The position numbers and the translations under genes are program-made. This document shows positions 26,399 through 36,073 of a DNA stretch of 64,000 nt, piece after piece (position 1 is the first letter of the stretch; every line of letters starts with the position of its first letter). Source of the stretch: Pararge aegeria (taxonomy: Eukaryota; Arthropoda; Insecta; Lepidoptera; Nymphalidae); the NCBI RefSeq assembly GCF_905163445.1, contig NC_053187.1, forward strand, positions 10,664,001 through 10,728,000. The letters run 5' to 3'. The notes under the pieces are model-generated. The model searched no databases and was not told the DNA's origin. It saw only the letters and a program-made list of their open reading frames with translations.

Positions 26399-26405
26399 TA
26401 TAAAA
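26399..26405 (+). promoter_or_regulatory. TATA box of CPR gene D with initiator
   Basis: TATAAAA lies 31 bases before an arthropod-type initiator TCAGTT at 26430-26435. The ATG follows at 26472. Confidence 0.7.
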
Positions 26406-26471
26406 CATGCGTTGAGCTTTGTCAAGTAATCAGTTTCCAAGTGAAGACGATACAACCATCCTATTGTAATC

Positions 26472-29076
26472 ATGAAAATGGTTAGTAAATTTTGTGTGGT
26501 CAGAAAATCTTACTTATTCGTCAATATATCTATTTAGGGTCCTAAATAACGCGTGCCAAATGTTCGTGACGAATCAAGTGATCTGTGTGTGTGTTGTGAA
26601 GGAATTTTGAGTTCCTAGAACTTATAAAACCAGTCTCATCAAGGATTGTTCAAAATGTGTGATATTTTAAGGGATTGATTTCAATAGCTTAACTATTAAC
26701 TTCCAATTATAAGCAACGATGTAGTTTAGGAGGTCCGGATGGGATGGATTTATAAATCCAGTAATTGAATATTATTGACACTAGAATTACCTACCTGACC
26801 TACTGAAAGCAACTAAATCTTTACATCCTGATACAAAACTGACAATAATGTAACAGTTATTTTAGAGCTCGATCAAAAACTCTTGGTATACTCCTTGTTT
26901 AACGCAATGCGTTATGATTGGCTAACACTATTCCTATTTGGGACGGTCCTCGCCCGTAACAAAGGTGAAGGAGATGCTATAGTAATTGCGGTTTCGATAT
27001 TATAAGTCAACAATATCAATCGATTACCAGCCCACATACGGCACGGGTCATCTCTCAAAATGAAAGGGGTTAGGCCATTGTCTACCTCGCTGGCCAAGTG
27101 TGGGCCGGTATACTTCACACGAGAACGTCATGGAGAGTTCTCAGGCATGCAGGTTCTCTCACGATGTTGTCCTTCACTGTTAAAGCAAGTGATATTTTAA
27201 AAACTGCACGAGAGGCGCATGCCGATGATCGAACTGGGTTGGCGTCGAAGTCGTGGCTTAGTAGGCAAAGCACTCAGGCTACGATTGCCAGCGAGATGCG
27301 AGTTTAGATTCTGCCGGTTCCAAAATTGTTATATGCATTTTTAGTTTATATCGATAGAGGTTCCTTGCGCTTGGGTTTACCACGCAAGAACAACTTTTTA
27401 CCTTCTCACCAAACAGTTTTGCTTGCGACCAAAACAAAAGCTCGCGCATCTGCGAACAAAATATTCTTTTGCAAGGAAAACTTAAAAAATTCGTTTTAAC
27501 AAACAAATGTGCTTTTTTGACAAAAGCTCGTGGAACAATTGCTTGCAAACGGAAGTTTCCTAGGCGAATGCTTCCGCTGAATAACATCTATCATATTACT
27601 GCCTCGTTGTTCTAGTCGTAGTCCGTTTGTTATATTATATTGGGGCACGAATGGTTGTTATATTATATTAAGTTTTGTAATCTTGAGTTAGCAAATTGGT
27701 CCACCTCATTTCTGTCTGAGAGAGCATGTTAAGTTATCGATACCAGCTTTATCACTTTATAGTAATCTTTAGCTCGCTGAAAAGCTCGGTTTCTAAATCG
27801 AAGATCTAAATCTCTTTGCCCATTAAAGAAAAGGACCATATTGGACATTACCAGACTGTAGCTGATGGATCATTTCAATAAAATATGCAATTTGAGCAAG
27901 AGGACCATAAAGTCTTTTATTTATCACTTTCTCCATTTACTAAGTGTAAGATGTTTTTTTTTTTAGTTGGTGATTTTAGCTTGTGTAGCTCTGGCGGCTG
28001 CAGCTCCTCAGGCTCAACGCCCAGCATCAGTACCAAACCCCGACGATGTTCAACTACTGCGATACGAAGCTGAGAACGATGGCCTAGGCTCCTATAAATA
28101 TGCGTAAGTACCTTGTAATTAAATACATCTTAAACACATTAATAATACATTAAGCATCTTTTAATAGATTCTTCAGAATAGCGGTTAAAATACTTTATTT
28201 ACATAAAGATCATTACGTATAGTGAACAAACATTAAGTTATAGAATCTTGGGCAAGTACCTACTGATCAAGTAAAGCCTGTGTTTAAGGTGTTAGCAAAG
28301 TTTTGTTTTCAAGTGCTTGCTGTGTACTTATTTAAAAAAAAAATCATCACAACTAATAAATATATTACCAGCTGTACCCCGTAGGTTTAGCTGCCTACAC
28401 GATGGGTAATATCATCTTCAAAGAACCGACTATTTAACACAAAACTTTGAAGTAAGACTAAAAGTTTCTGAGACTATCGCGTTCTAACATACATACATAA
28501 AATAAACTTTGAAGCTATAATTTAAATTATAAACTATGTTGGCATTTATCATATCAACCTTAATTCGTCCACTGCTGAGCATAGATCTTTTGTGGGGATT
28601 TCCAAATTCCACTTTATCGTCTTGTGCCACCGAGCGACTCCTGCGACTCCTGCGACTCTTTTTACGATGGCTCCACTAGTTTAGTTTTGGGTCTAACTCT
28701 ACTAGCGGGCCCAGCAGATGCCCTCAAAAAAAAAGTTTGCTGTCATGGACCAGCTGATTTAAAGCATTAAATGTTTATGCTCCTTGAATAAATATTTAAT
28801 GCGTAAATTTCATGACAGCAAACTTATTTAACAATTAATTTAAACTAATAAAGAAAATATGTTTACAGTTTCGAGCAAAGCGATGGCACCAAGAAAGAAG
28901 AGCAAGGTGAGCTGAAAAATGCTGGCACCGATAACGAAGTCATGTCTGTCAAAGGCTCGTACAGCTGGATAGCTCCTGATGGTGCCACCTACCTTGTGAC
29001 TTACGTTGCTGACGAGAACGGATTCAATCCCACGATAGAGCAAGGACCAGGAAGCGGTGGTGCAAATCGGGGTTGA
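26472..29076 (+). CDS. RR-1 cuticular protein, 117 aa (CPR gene D)
   Basis: Exons 26472-26480 (Met-Lys-Met), 27967-28103 and 28869-29076 give 117 aa. The signal peptide ends near residue 16 (ALAAAA). A Pro/Gln linker and DDVQLLRYEAEND precede the RR-1 domain at about 49-103: SDGTKKEEQGELKN, then YSWIAPDGATYLVTYVADENGF, followed by NP. All core aromatic positions are present, making this the most canonical RR-1 sequence of the window. The C-terminus is Gly-rich (GPGSGGANRG). Intron 1 (1,486 bases) carries a minus-strand R3 repeat; intron 2 (765 bases) carries a MITE. AATAAA follows at 29138. A damaged partial copy of exon 3 lies 188 bases downstream of the stop. Confidence 0.94.
26895..27240 (-). 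mobile_element. SINE-like repeat (family R3) in intron 1 of gene D
   Basis: Reverse copy: 'cggcacgggtcatctctcaa', 'gccggtatacttcacacg', 'catgcaggttctctcacgat' and 'gttaaagcaagtgatatttt' are complements of the family. Other copies: about 530-620, 38215-38440 (minus), 45025-45385, 51245-51430 and 56925-57175 (minus). Confidence 0.7.
28733..28825. mobile_element. MITE with perfect 15-bp terminal inverted repeats
   Basis: 'aagtttgctgtcatg' at 28733-28747 is the exact complement of 'catgacagcaaactt' at 28811-28825. The 93-base element lies in intron 2 of gene D, ending 43 bases before exon 3. Superfamily not determined; no clear target duplication was seen. Confidence 0.7.
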
Positions 29077-29137
29077 AGACCTATTACTAACAAAAGTAAA
29101 TGATTCACTCATTCTTGCCAATTAACTTTAAGTAACT

Positions 29138-29143
29138 AATAAA
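29138..29143 (+). terminator. Polyadenylation signal of CPR gene D
   Basis: AATAAA, 61 bases after the stop codon. Confidence 0.6.
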
Positions 29144-29263
29144 CGTTTTGTAAAATAATTCATTCCTGTCTTTAATTTAGTAACCATTTATTTTTTCTGA
29201 GGAAATTGGAATGTTTCTAGGCTATTCGCAGAGATAGAGCTATAAATACATTCCAAATAGATT

Positions 29264-29384
29264 ATGTCTGTCAAAGGCTCATACAGCTGGACAATGTAGG
29301 TTACGTCGCCGACGAGAACAGATTTAATCCCACGATAGAGCAATTACAAATGGTGGTTAAAATCGGGGTTATAGATTTATTATG
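29264..29384 (+). pseudogene. Broken partial copy of gene D exon 3
   Basis: From 'atgtctgtcaaaggctc' (29264) the sequence repeats the middle and end of gene D exon 3. After 'tacagctgga' it lacks about 30 bases that in gene D encode the start of the PDG segment. It then resumes with 'gttacgtcgccgacgagaac' and 'aatcccacgatagagcaa' and runs past the gene D stop position, where 'cggggtt' is followed by 'ata' in place of 'gaa'. The deletion and stops rule out an RR product. It is a local partial duplicate of the adjacent gene. Confidence 0.85.
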
Positions 29385-30062
29385 AAAGAAAATTCTGTCA
29401 CTTAGGTTTTTTCTGAATAACAGCCGGTAGATAGGAAAAAGGCGTTCTTCACTCCGGAACCTCAGAAAACACGGTTTCTACCTTCAGTTTCGGTTACTAT
29501 CACGAAAAGAAAAAAATATTTTATGAAGTTCACCAACTTATAATCAGACCAGCGTGTTTGATCAAAGCTTTAATTCCCTATCTCACATACGCGAGGAGGC
29601 CTGTGTCTAGCCTTGAGCATTAAAATCATTACCATCATCCTACAAGTAGATGGCTACTTTATTCTGATCTGTCACCACAGGGCCAATACGTGTACACAAG
29701 CCCTACACTGTTAAATATAAATACGAAGGATTAAGCACATTGAATTATTATGTTCCTATTAACCTCATCACGTAGATATTAGGGCTAAGAGTATACAAAC
29801 ACTCGTCTAGATATGCAGGCTGCATACACTGGCCATATATAATACAACAATGGACTAACTTGATCATGTGACATTTCACTAATCTGTAATTTGTACTTTC
29901 CTTTAGCAGTAATTTTACAAACACTCTTAATATTTTTAAGACATTTGCATGTTTTGAACATTGCAGGGCGCTACAAAGAATTGTTTTAATTTTCAACGTA
30001 TGCCTACGGGGAACAGTACCACGAAAGTTTAAATTAAAGGTTCAAATCTATGTGAATTGAAA
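29385..30062. other. Intergenic, nothing recognised
   Basis: AT-rich sequence between the gene D remnant and the H15 gene. No TATA box could be assigned to the H15 gene with confidence; a non-coding 5' exon may exist here. Confidence 0.4.
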
Positions 30063-30272
30063 ATGGTGAAAAGTACAGGAATAAAACGTATCCGAGAAAT
30101 TGTGTTATCGGCAATTAAAAACTTAACAAAGAATACAGGTTGGACAACTAGAACAATAAACAAATTCATTCGTCTGAAGTACAGAATTCATAATCCTACT
30201 GCTGGCCGAAAAGTAGGAAGGTATAAATACTTGCTTAGCACTTCTCTTTTTGTCGATTAAATTTTTAAATTA

Positions 30273-30307
<35 letters not shown>

Positions 30308-31316
30308 TACTACGACAATACACACATCGCCATATAGCCCCAAAGTAAGCGTAGCTTGTGTTATAGGTACAGATATAGCTGATGAATATTTTTTTTTATG
30401 AATATAATACACATAAATACTTATAATATACAGATAAACACCCAGACACTGAAAAACATTCATGTTCATCAAACAAACATTTTCCAGTTGTGGGAATCGA
30501 ACCCACGACCCTGGACTCAGAAAGCAGGGTCGCTGCCCACTGCGCCACTCGGCCGTAATAGCTTAAAACTATCATATACTTTATAACTATTCAAATAATA
30601 TTCAGTTGTTTTTATTCCACTTTCCACAAGTTGGTCTAAGATGGTAGCGGGCTAACCTGTCAGGCGTATAGCAGTTAAATTAAACCCATATCCCCATCGT
30701 ACCGAAACGCTAAATCGCTCATCGGCACGTCATTGTCAGCCGAAGCCTCGCTCCAGACTAGACCAGAGAAAATTGGGAAATTAAGAATTCCCAAATTGCC
30801 AACTTGAAACCATAGGCTTACCGATGCGCCAGGGAGGCCGTCTTAATCCTCCCACTATTTATATTTATTATACTGTCCCACTGCTGGGCATAGCCCTCCT
30901 CCCCATAGGAGAGAGGGTTAAGCATAATCACTCCACGCACGGTCTATGGCGAGTAATGTAATGTGACAATAATTGGGACCGCCTACTTAACATGCTCGCC
31001 AAGGAACAAGGTAGCTACAATGCTTATTTACTAACTGCGGGCTGGTACTGGTAACCCGGCATTTGAACCCAAGATCTCGAGTTCTGCAGTCTAAATCTAA
31101 CATACAAACTACTAGACAAACGGGCCAGTACATAAACAAACAAACTAAAATGTTTGTAACATTGTTTCTATTCTTTCTAGAGCCTTAAGAAGAGGAGTAA
31201 AATTAGGACTTCTAAGAGAAGAGAATGGTAGGTACCGGCTCAATAATATGTCAGATTTGCTTAGCCCCGTTGCTGCGCGCAGAGTCCGCATACAACAGGG
31301 ATCGAAAAAAATGTAA
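30063..31316 (+). CDS. Single-domain H15 (linker-histone-like) winged-helix protein, 97 aa
   Basis: Exons 30063-30220 (donor gtataa after GGAAG) and 31181-31316 (acceptor ttctttctag) join in frame to 97 aa. Residues about 9-75 fit the H15 winged-helix fold of linker histones: IREIVLSAIKNLTKNTG (helix 1), TTRTINKFIRLKY (helix 2), then across the splice junction AGRKVGRALRRGVKLGLL (helix 3) and the wing REENGRYRL. The family uses this domain to bind nucleosomal DNA. The long Lys/Ala-rich tail of somatic H1 is absent; only about 20 residues follow, ending RRVRIQQGSKKM. A split coding region and no tail distinguish it from replication-type H1. Nuclear DNA binding is inferred from the fold. An in-frame TTG lies two codons before the chosen ATG. 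Confidence 0.75.
30270..30305. repeat. TAA/AAT trinucleotide microsatellite
   Basis: About eleven ataata units join directly to the 3' end of the minus-strand SINE at 30306, so the tract probably grew from the SINE tail. Confidence 0.85.
30306..30555 (-). mobile_element. tRNA-derived SINE (family R2), copy 4
   Basis: Best-preserved minus-strand copy: 'tgtgggaatcgaacccacga' (complement of the B box), 'gactcagaaagcagggtcgc' and 'ccactgcgccactcggcc'. It lies in the intron of the H15 gene. Confidence 0.85.
30640..30850 (-). repeat. Interspersed repeat family R1, minus-strand copy
   Basis: 'agatggtagcgggctaacct' and 'ccagactagaccagagaaaa' mark this copy inside the H15-gene intron. Further repeat-like sequence (cactgctgggcatagccc) follows at 30880-31130. 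Confidence 0.65.
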
Positions 31317-34300
31317 AAGTAAAAAGAGTTTTTTTATATTTTGTATTTTTATATTTTGCTATGATTAAATTTTTGTATAAAACAAAATGATTAATTTTAT
31401 AAAGAAGCTATGTTGTGTTTTAATTATAGCAAATTGATTGTCAGTAAACATCAAGATCCGCAGTGCGTCGTGGGTCAAAATCCCTTCAAAAGACATATTA
31501 TGTCCAGCAGCAGCATTGACATCCATCGGTCAATATAAGTTTAATGATTAGGATGTTTGATTTAATTGTACCCACTACGCCGCTCTGCGCTTTTAGTGCC
31601 ACAACTTCACACATACTAACTTGTATTCATTGGACGTAGTGGAAAATATGAAAAATACAACAGAATTGATAACCTCCTCCTATTTTTGAAGTCGTTTAAA
31701 GATACTAGTAAATTTACAGTAGTAGTAGTAACAAGAAAACTACCAACAACTATTAATCTTCTATATATATAAAAGAGAAAGTGTGTGGGTATGTTCCATA
31801 TAGGCTCCGAAACGGCTGGACCGATTTCAATGAAACTTTCAGGGAATCTCCGGATTGACTTGGCGAGTAATCCTGTAAAGTTTAGTGACGATTGGAGCAC
31901 ACCAATCTTTGAACTGTCAAACTGTCAAATACAGTTTTTATTTACTATGATGATATTCTATTGGTGGGTGTAGATAATGATCTTCACCCGCTCGAGAAGA
32001 GAATAGAAGAGAACGAAAACGGAGAAAAATAAATGATTTAATATATTATGAGACTTAAATTAAAAATTTAATGATGTAAGTTTATTGTTTAAATAAAATA
32101 AAGCAAAATCTAGCCCGACGAAGCGGGCTGGGTACGCTAGTTAAGTATAAATTATAGAGTTATATCTACAGGAAAGTTATTCAGAGCATCATCCGGACTC
32201 AGGGTACGACGAGGAATGACCATTGACGTGGAACGAGTTGGTGGCACGACAAGAAGTAAGAGGGAACAATTCGTTCGATGACAATATAATTCATATAACA
32301 GATTGATCAAACAAATTGCACCTTTGTACGGAACACTTCGTGGGCAAGTCCAGCTCGCACTTGGCCATTTTATAAACTGATAACGAAAATTAAACATTAT
32401 TGCAGTGAACACACCGTTTTTACCTACAAACGTCTATCATACGCAGGAGACAGACAATTATTCCCATTTTAATCACTGGCAAGAAATAAAATTTTATTTG
32501 TCATCGTGGCAAAGCGCAGAAACAGGAAAAAAGAGAAGTTTTGCCCTGTTTAATATTGCACTTATATTATTTAGATATTGTTTCAAACCCATGCATACTT
32601 GCGTACGTTCGCCCATGTTTGGAAATTGGATAAAACTGTGAGAGAAGATAAACATTATTTTCTCTCCTCTGTGGAGAAAATGTCTCCTGCTTAGGCTAGC
32701 CGTACTGATTGCTTTGATTTCTAATGTTAAGTTGAACTTAAATCACAATGACCCTCTAACAACTCCATTAGACTAATGACAGCGGAAACGTAACCTTGAC
32801 AAATTTAAAATACGCAGAATATAAAGAAGCGCCAGAATATAATTTTCATATAAATTTGCATTGCAATCTGTCCGTTGGTCTATCTGTGTGTAGGTATACT
32901 TTTATATTTGTATAAAAGTGTTTTAGCCAATCATCATCATCAACAGCCTATTACAGTACACTGCTAGACTAAAGGCCTCTCCCAACTGGACGATTTGCCC
33001 GTAATTACAACGACGGGCGGGCGGGTTAGTGTCGTAGCAGTAGCACAGAGGACGCTGTTGCCGCTCTCCGTTATATAATCCCTTAGTCGCCTCGTACGAC
33101 ACCCACGGGAAGAAGAGGGGTGGTGATAACTGTATTCTGATTGGCCGTCACCACAGGGCACACGGTTTTAGCCTATAGTTGGAGGGAAAACCAAATTTAT
33201 AATTAAAAATGCATATAAAAGTTTCGGAACTAGCAGGATTTGAACAATCGCGGACTTACCAACGGTTCGCATACCACCGATGCCAAAATAATATATGCCT
33301 TTTTATCAGTCTTATAGTTAATGTAGTGTCATCTATGTCATGTCAAGGCATCAATCAGCTTCGCTCTCATCACCCGCTAGATAGAGATATTGTAAAGTTT
33401 TAAATGTTAATGTTAGAAAAGGGCAACGGCTGAGTTTCTGGCCGGCTTCTTTTCATTTTTTACCATACAACAAACTTAATCATTTTTTATCATATATTTC
33501 GCTGAGTAAACGTTAATTGGCGGCATTCAATGATATAGCCCCCTGCAAAAAGTCGTGCTTTACAAAACACCATAAAGAGTCTACGGATGGCAATAGATAG
33601 GTAGGTACCTACGTTCAAAAGACAAAAGCATTTTCCTTACAACGAGAGGTCTTAAATCGAGGCAAACCACTGGTATATCGTTAGTAAAAAATTAAAACAT
33701 AATACAGAATACCTGCTGCATTATAAACACTCATTACAAACGAATATAAAAAGTACAACTAATGCCCTCATATCTGTATTTTTATAGGTACTATTTGGTT
33801 CCGTTGTATACTGTAATTTTCTACGTTTTTAGCTATTATAAGCTGCCTCGTTTATCTAGTTGTGAAAATGTTCCAATGGAGATCACGAGGTCCTGGATTC
33901 GATTCCCGGGTGGAGCCAATTAATAGTATTAGGTTTTTCTATCATGAAATTCTTACCCGTTATAAAGCATTTAAGTTAAGCTGTTAGTCCTGCGCCTGAT
34001 CCCTTTCTGGTCGTGTTGGAGCTCGTGCCATGGGACTGTAAGAGTAATGGAATATTTCCGCAAGCTCTGCCCTGTGCGCTATAATGTCTCCCGCGTAGTT
34101 GTGGAATCTCTTGGAGATTGACTACAATGACTAAAATCGGAAACCATATTGTATTGTATAAGTGAAACTTTAAATGTGTACACAAGAAAAGAAAAAGAAA
34201 AGTAATCTTTATAGTCATACAATATACATTTGTGTAAAATTTACATATTAAATATGCAAAAATTTGATAAATGAGCTGCACCTTGTCCATCGCTAATTCA

Positions 34301-34902
34301 CTGCAACTATAGGTACAAAACCAAAAAAAATGAGTAGGTAATAAATATTCTATTACATTTAAATTGATATTACAATTAAGTTGAAGTATAGTTAAAACGC
34401 AAAAATTCATAATTCAAGATTCATTTATTTCAAGTAGGCCTACTTGATAAGCACTTTTGAAACGACAAGTATGTCTGTTTGTCGTTTCTTTGCCTGTTCG
34501 GAAAACAGAGTCTACGGAGAAGAGCCGTCAAGAATCTCAGTAGTTGCTCTTTTCAAAAACATTTGAAAAAATTTTTGCATCTTTCTATTTTGCGGGAGAT
34601 GAGAGCGAAGCTGGCTGTTTCCAATCTACCTTGTCATTATCCCTAAACAGTAACCTTGTCGGTAAGGAACCCTAAACAACACTCGTAATTTATTCTGAGA
34701 ACCACATTGATTTAAAACATCATGACTGTAATCTCATCACAAATTCATATTTTTAAACGACCGCGACCAGTTCTAACGTTTCTTAGTGAATTATTATATA
34801 TGTAATAGTATAATAATAAGGTTAACAACAATAACAAAACGGACTAAAACTTGTTCATAGTCTCGAGGAAAATTATTGTGATATCAAAATTAATTATAAA
34901 TC
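31317..34902. other. Intergenic region with Helitron and SINE remnants
   Basis: No gene supported. It holds a Helitron at 31757-32140, a fragment 'gtacggaacacttcgtgggc' and 'cgcacttggccat' at about 32320-32380, a repeat with 'cgcctcgtacgacacccacg' at 32935-33170, tRNA-like SINE fragments near 33215-33285 (minus) and 33868-33960, and a LINE-related segment 'catttatttcaagtaggcct' at 34420-34560. Other parts show nothing. Confidence 0.5.
31757..32140 (+). mobile_element. Non-autonomous Helitron, 384 bases
   Basis: It starts TCTTCTATATATATAAAAG after an A and ends ...CTAG before a T, the A|T insertion rule of Helitrons. A terminal hairpin (agcccg/cgggct, 32112-32129) lies 11 bases before the CTAG end. 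The interior 'ggctggaccgatttcaatga' is typical of lepidopteran Helitron-type elements. Confidence 0.7.
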
Positions 34903-36073
34903 ATGATTAAACAATCCAATTTTAAGGTAAGTACAAATTAATGGTGATAAAGTGTTTGGTCAAACTTTGCCCAAATAACAAGATTACCGTTTAATACAGG
35001 AATAGGTATAATATTGATAAATAAGGCACTTAGCACTTATTCAATGTTCTTCTTAGTACATAGATAACTTCTCAAAGCTCATTTAGTGAATCTTTTGTAA
35101 AGTTACAACTTAACAAAGTGTTCGGAGTCCTTAAAATTTGTAAACTCGTTAACGCAAACAGTTCCATTAAGAGGCCACCTGTTATATCAATATACGAGTT
35201 TTGTTATAATTTATAATACATATTGTTTGTTTTAGTTATGTGCATAATATAATATCAGTTTATATTATAGTTTTTCTTAGATATAGTATCATAGTTTTTG
35301 TTTTAAAAATGTGTTTACTACATTTGTACTTTGATATTCACAGGTTGTACGAATAAGCTTTGCGATATTATTTATCAAATCAGCATTATGTTTTCCGGCA
35401 CCATCTCCGGATGATTTTTTATCTCTGGGTTTTAACTATTTAACGAAGACAGCAAAATCACCTAATTTTGGATTGAACAAACTGTAAATATTTAAAGTTT
35501 TGTTCATTATGAAAGAGCAATTGTGCACTACCAATATCCTTCTCAGGTTATTTCCATTTTCAGATCTTCAAAGTAGAATTCGTAATGGGTATACTGAGCG
35601 AAGTAACATACAAGGTTATATGAAAAATACTCTCCACCCATGGCATTATAATAGATATAATGTTGAGAAAGACAGATACGATGAACAATATAGGCCGAAT
35701 ACAGAATTTGAAGAAAAAAATACGCAACAGAATATCTTTACGAAACAAAATAATGGAAATTTACTGTCTAAAATGACTCCGGCTAGTTTTAGTAGGAAAT
35801 CCCAAGCTACTGAAATTTCTGTTAACCCCAATCAAGCAATTGAAGATAATGATTTGAATATCAAACATGGAACTGAATATGAATTTAATTCGGAAACAAC
35901 AACAGACTTTACCTCTGATGCTATGGACACTACAACTGAGGTAAATGATAAGAAAGCATAAAAAAATAAAACACATGAGTATTTTATTGGTTCAATAATG
36001 ATTGCTTTTTTTTCAGTCTGATGACCTTTCAAATAGGATTGCACCTCAGGTTGTTGCGACTCTATTGGGATAG
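34903..36073 (+). CDS. Secreted Asn/Thr/Glu-rich protein without RR domain, 204 aa
   Basis: Exons 34903-34926, 35344-35483, 35547-35940 and 36017-36073 join in one frame to 204 aa; all donor and acceptor phases agree (0, 2, 0). The acceptor for exon 3 is 'ttctcag' at 35546: the later 'attttcag' (35563) would give an early stop. Residues 1-24 (MIKQSNFK, then VVRISFAILFIKSALC) form a signal peptide. The mature part starts FPAPSPDD, is polar, and has a Tyr/Arg-rich segment (about 85-105) and an acidic Thr-rich stretch (about 164-190). No known domain is recognised. The end APQVVATLLG matches the CPR tails AVVASLLG and SAVIESLVG. AATAAA follows at 36204. If intron 3 is retained, the frame ends six codons later. 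A secreted cuticle-associated role is inferred. Confidence 0.7.

Noticed and set aside
27279..27587. 102-codon minus-strand frame in intron 1 of gene D
   Set aside because: Region is open on part of both strands and rich in repeated cttgc/gcaag words; no family resemblance.
32405..32641. 78-codon frame preceded by an acceptor-like attgcag
   Set aside because: No upstream donor in phase, no signal peptide or domain, and it lies between repeat fragments.
33976..34410. 144-codon minus-strand frame
   Set aside because: Low-complexity hydrophobic translation over AT-rich and repeat DNA; no start context, splice sites or domain.
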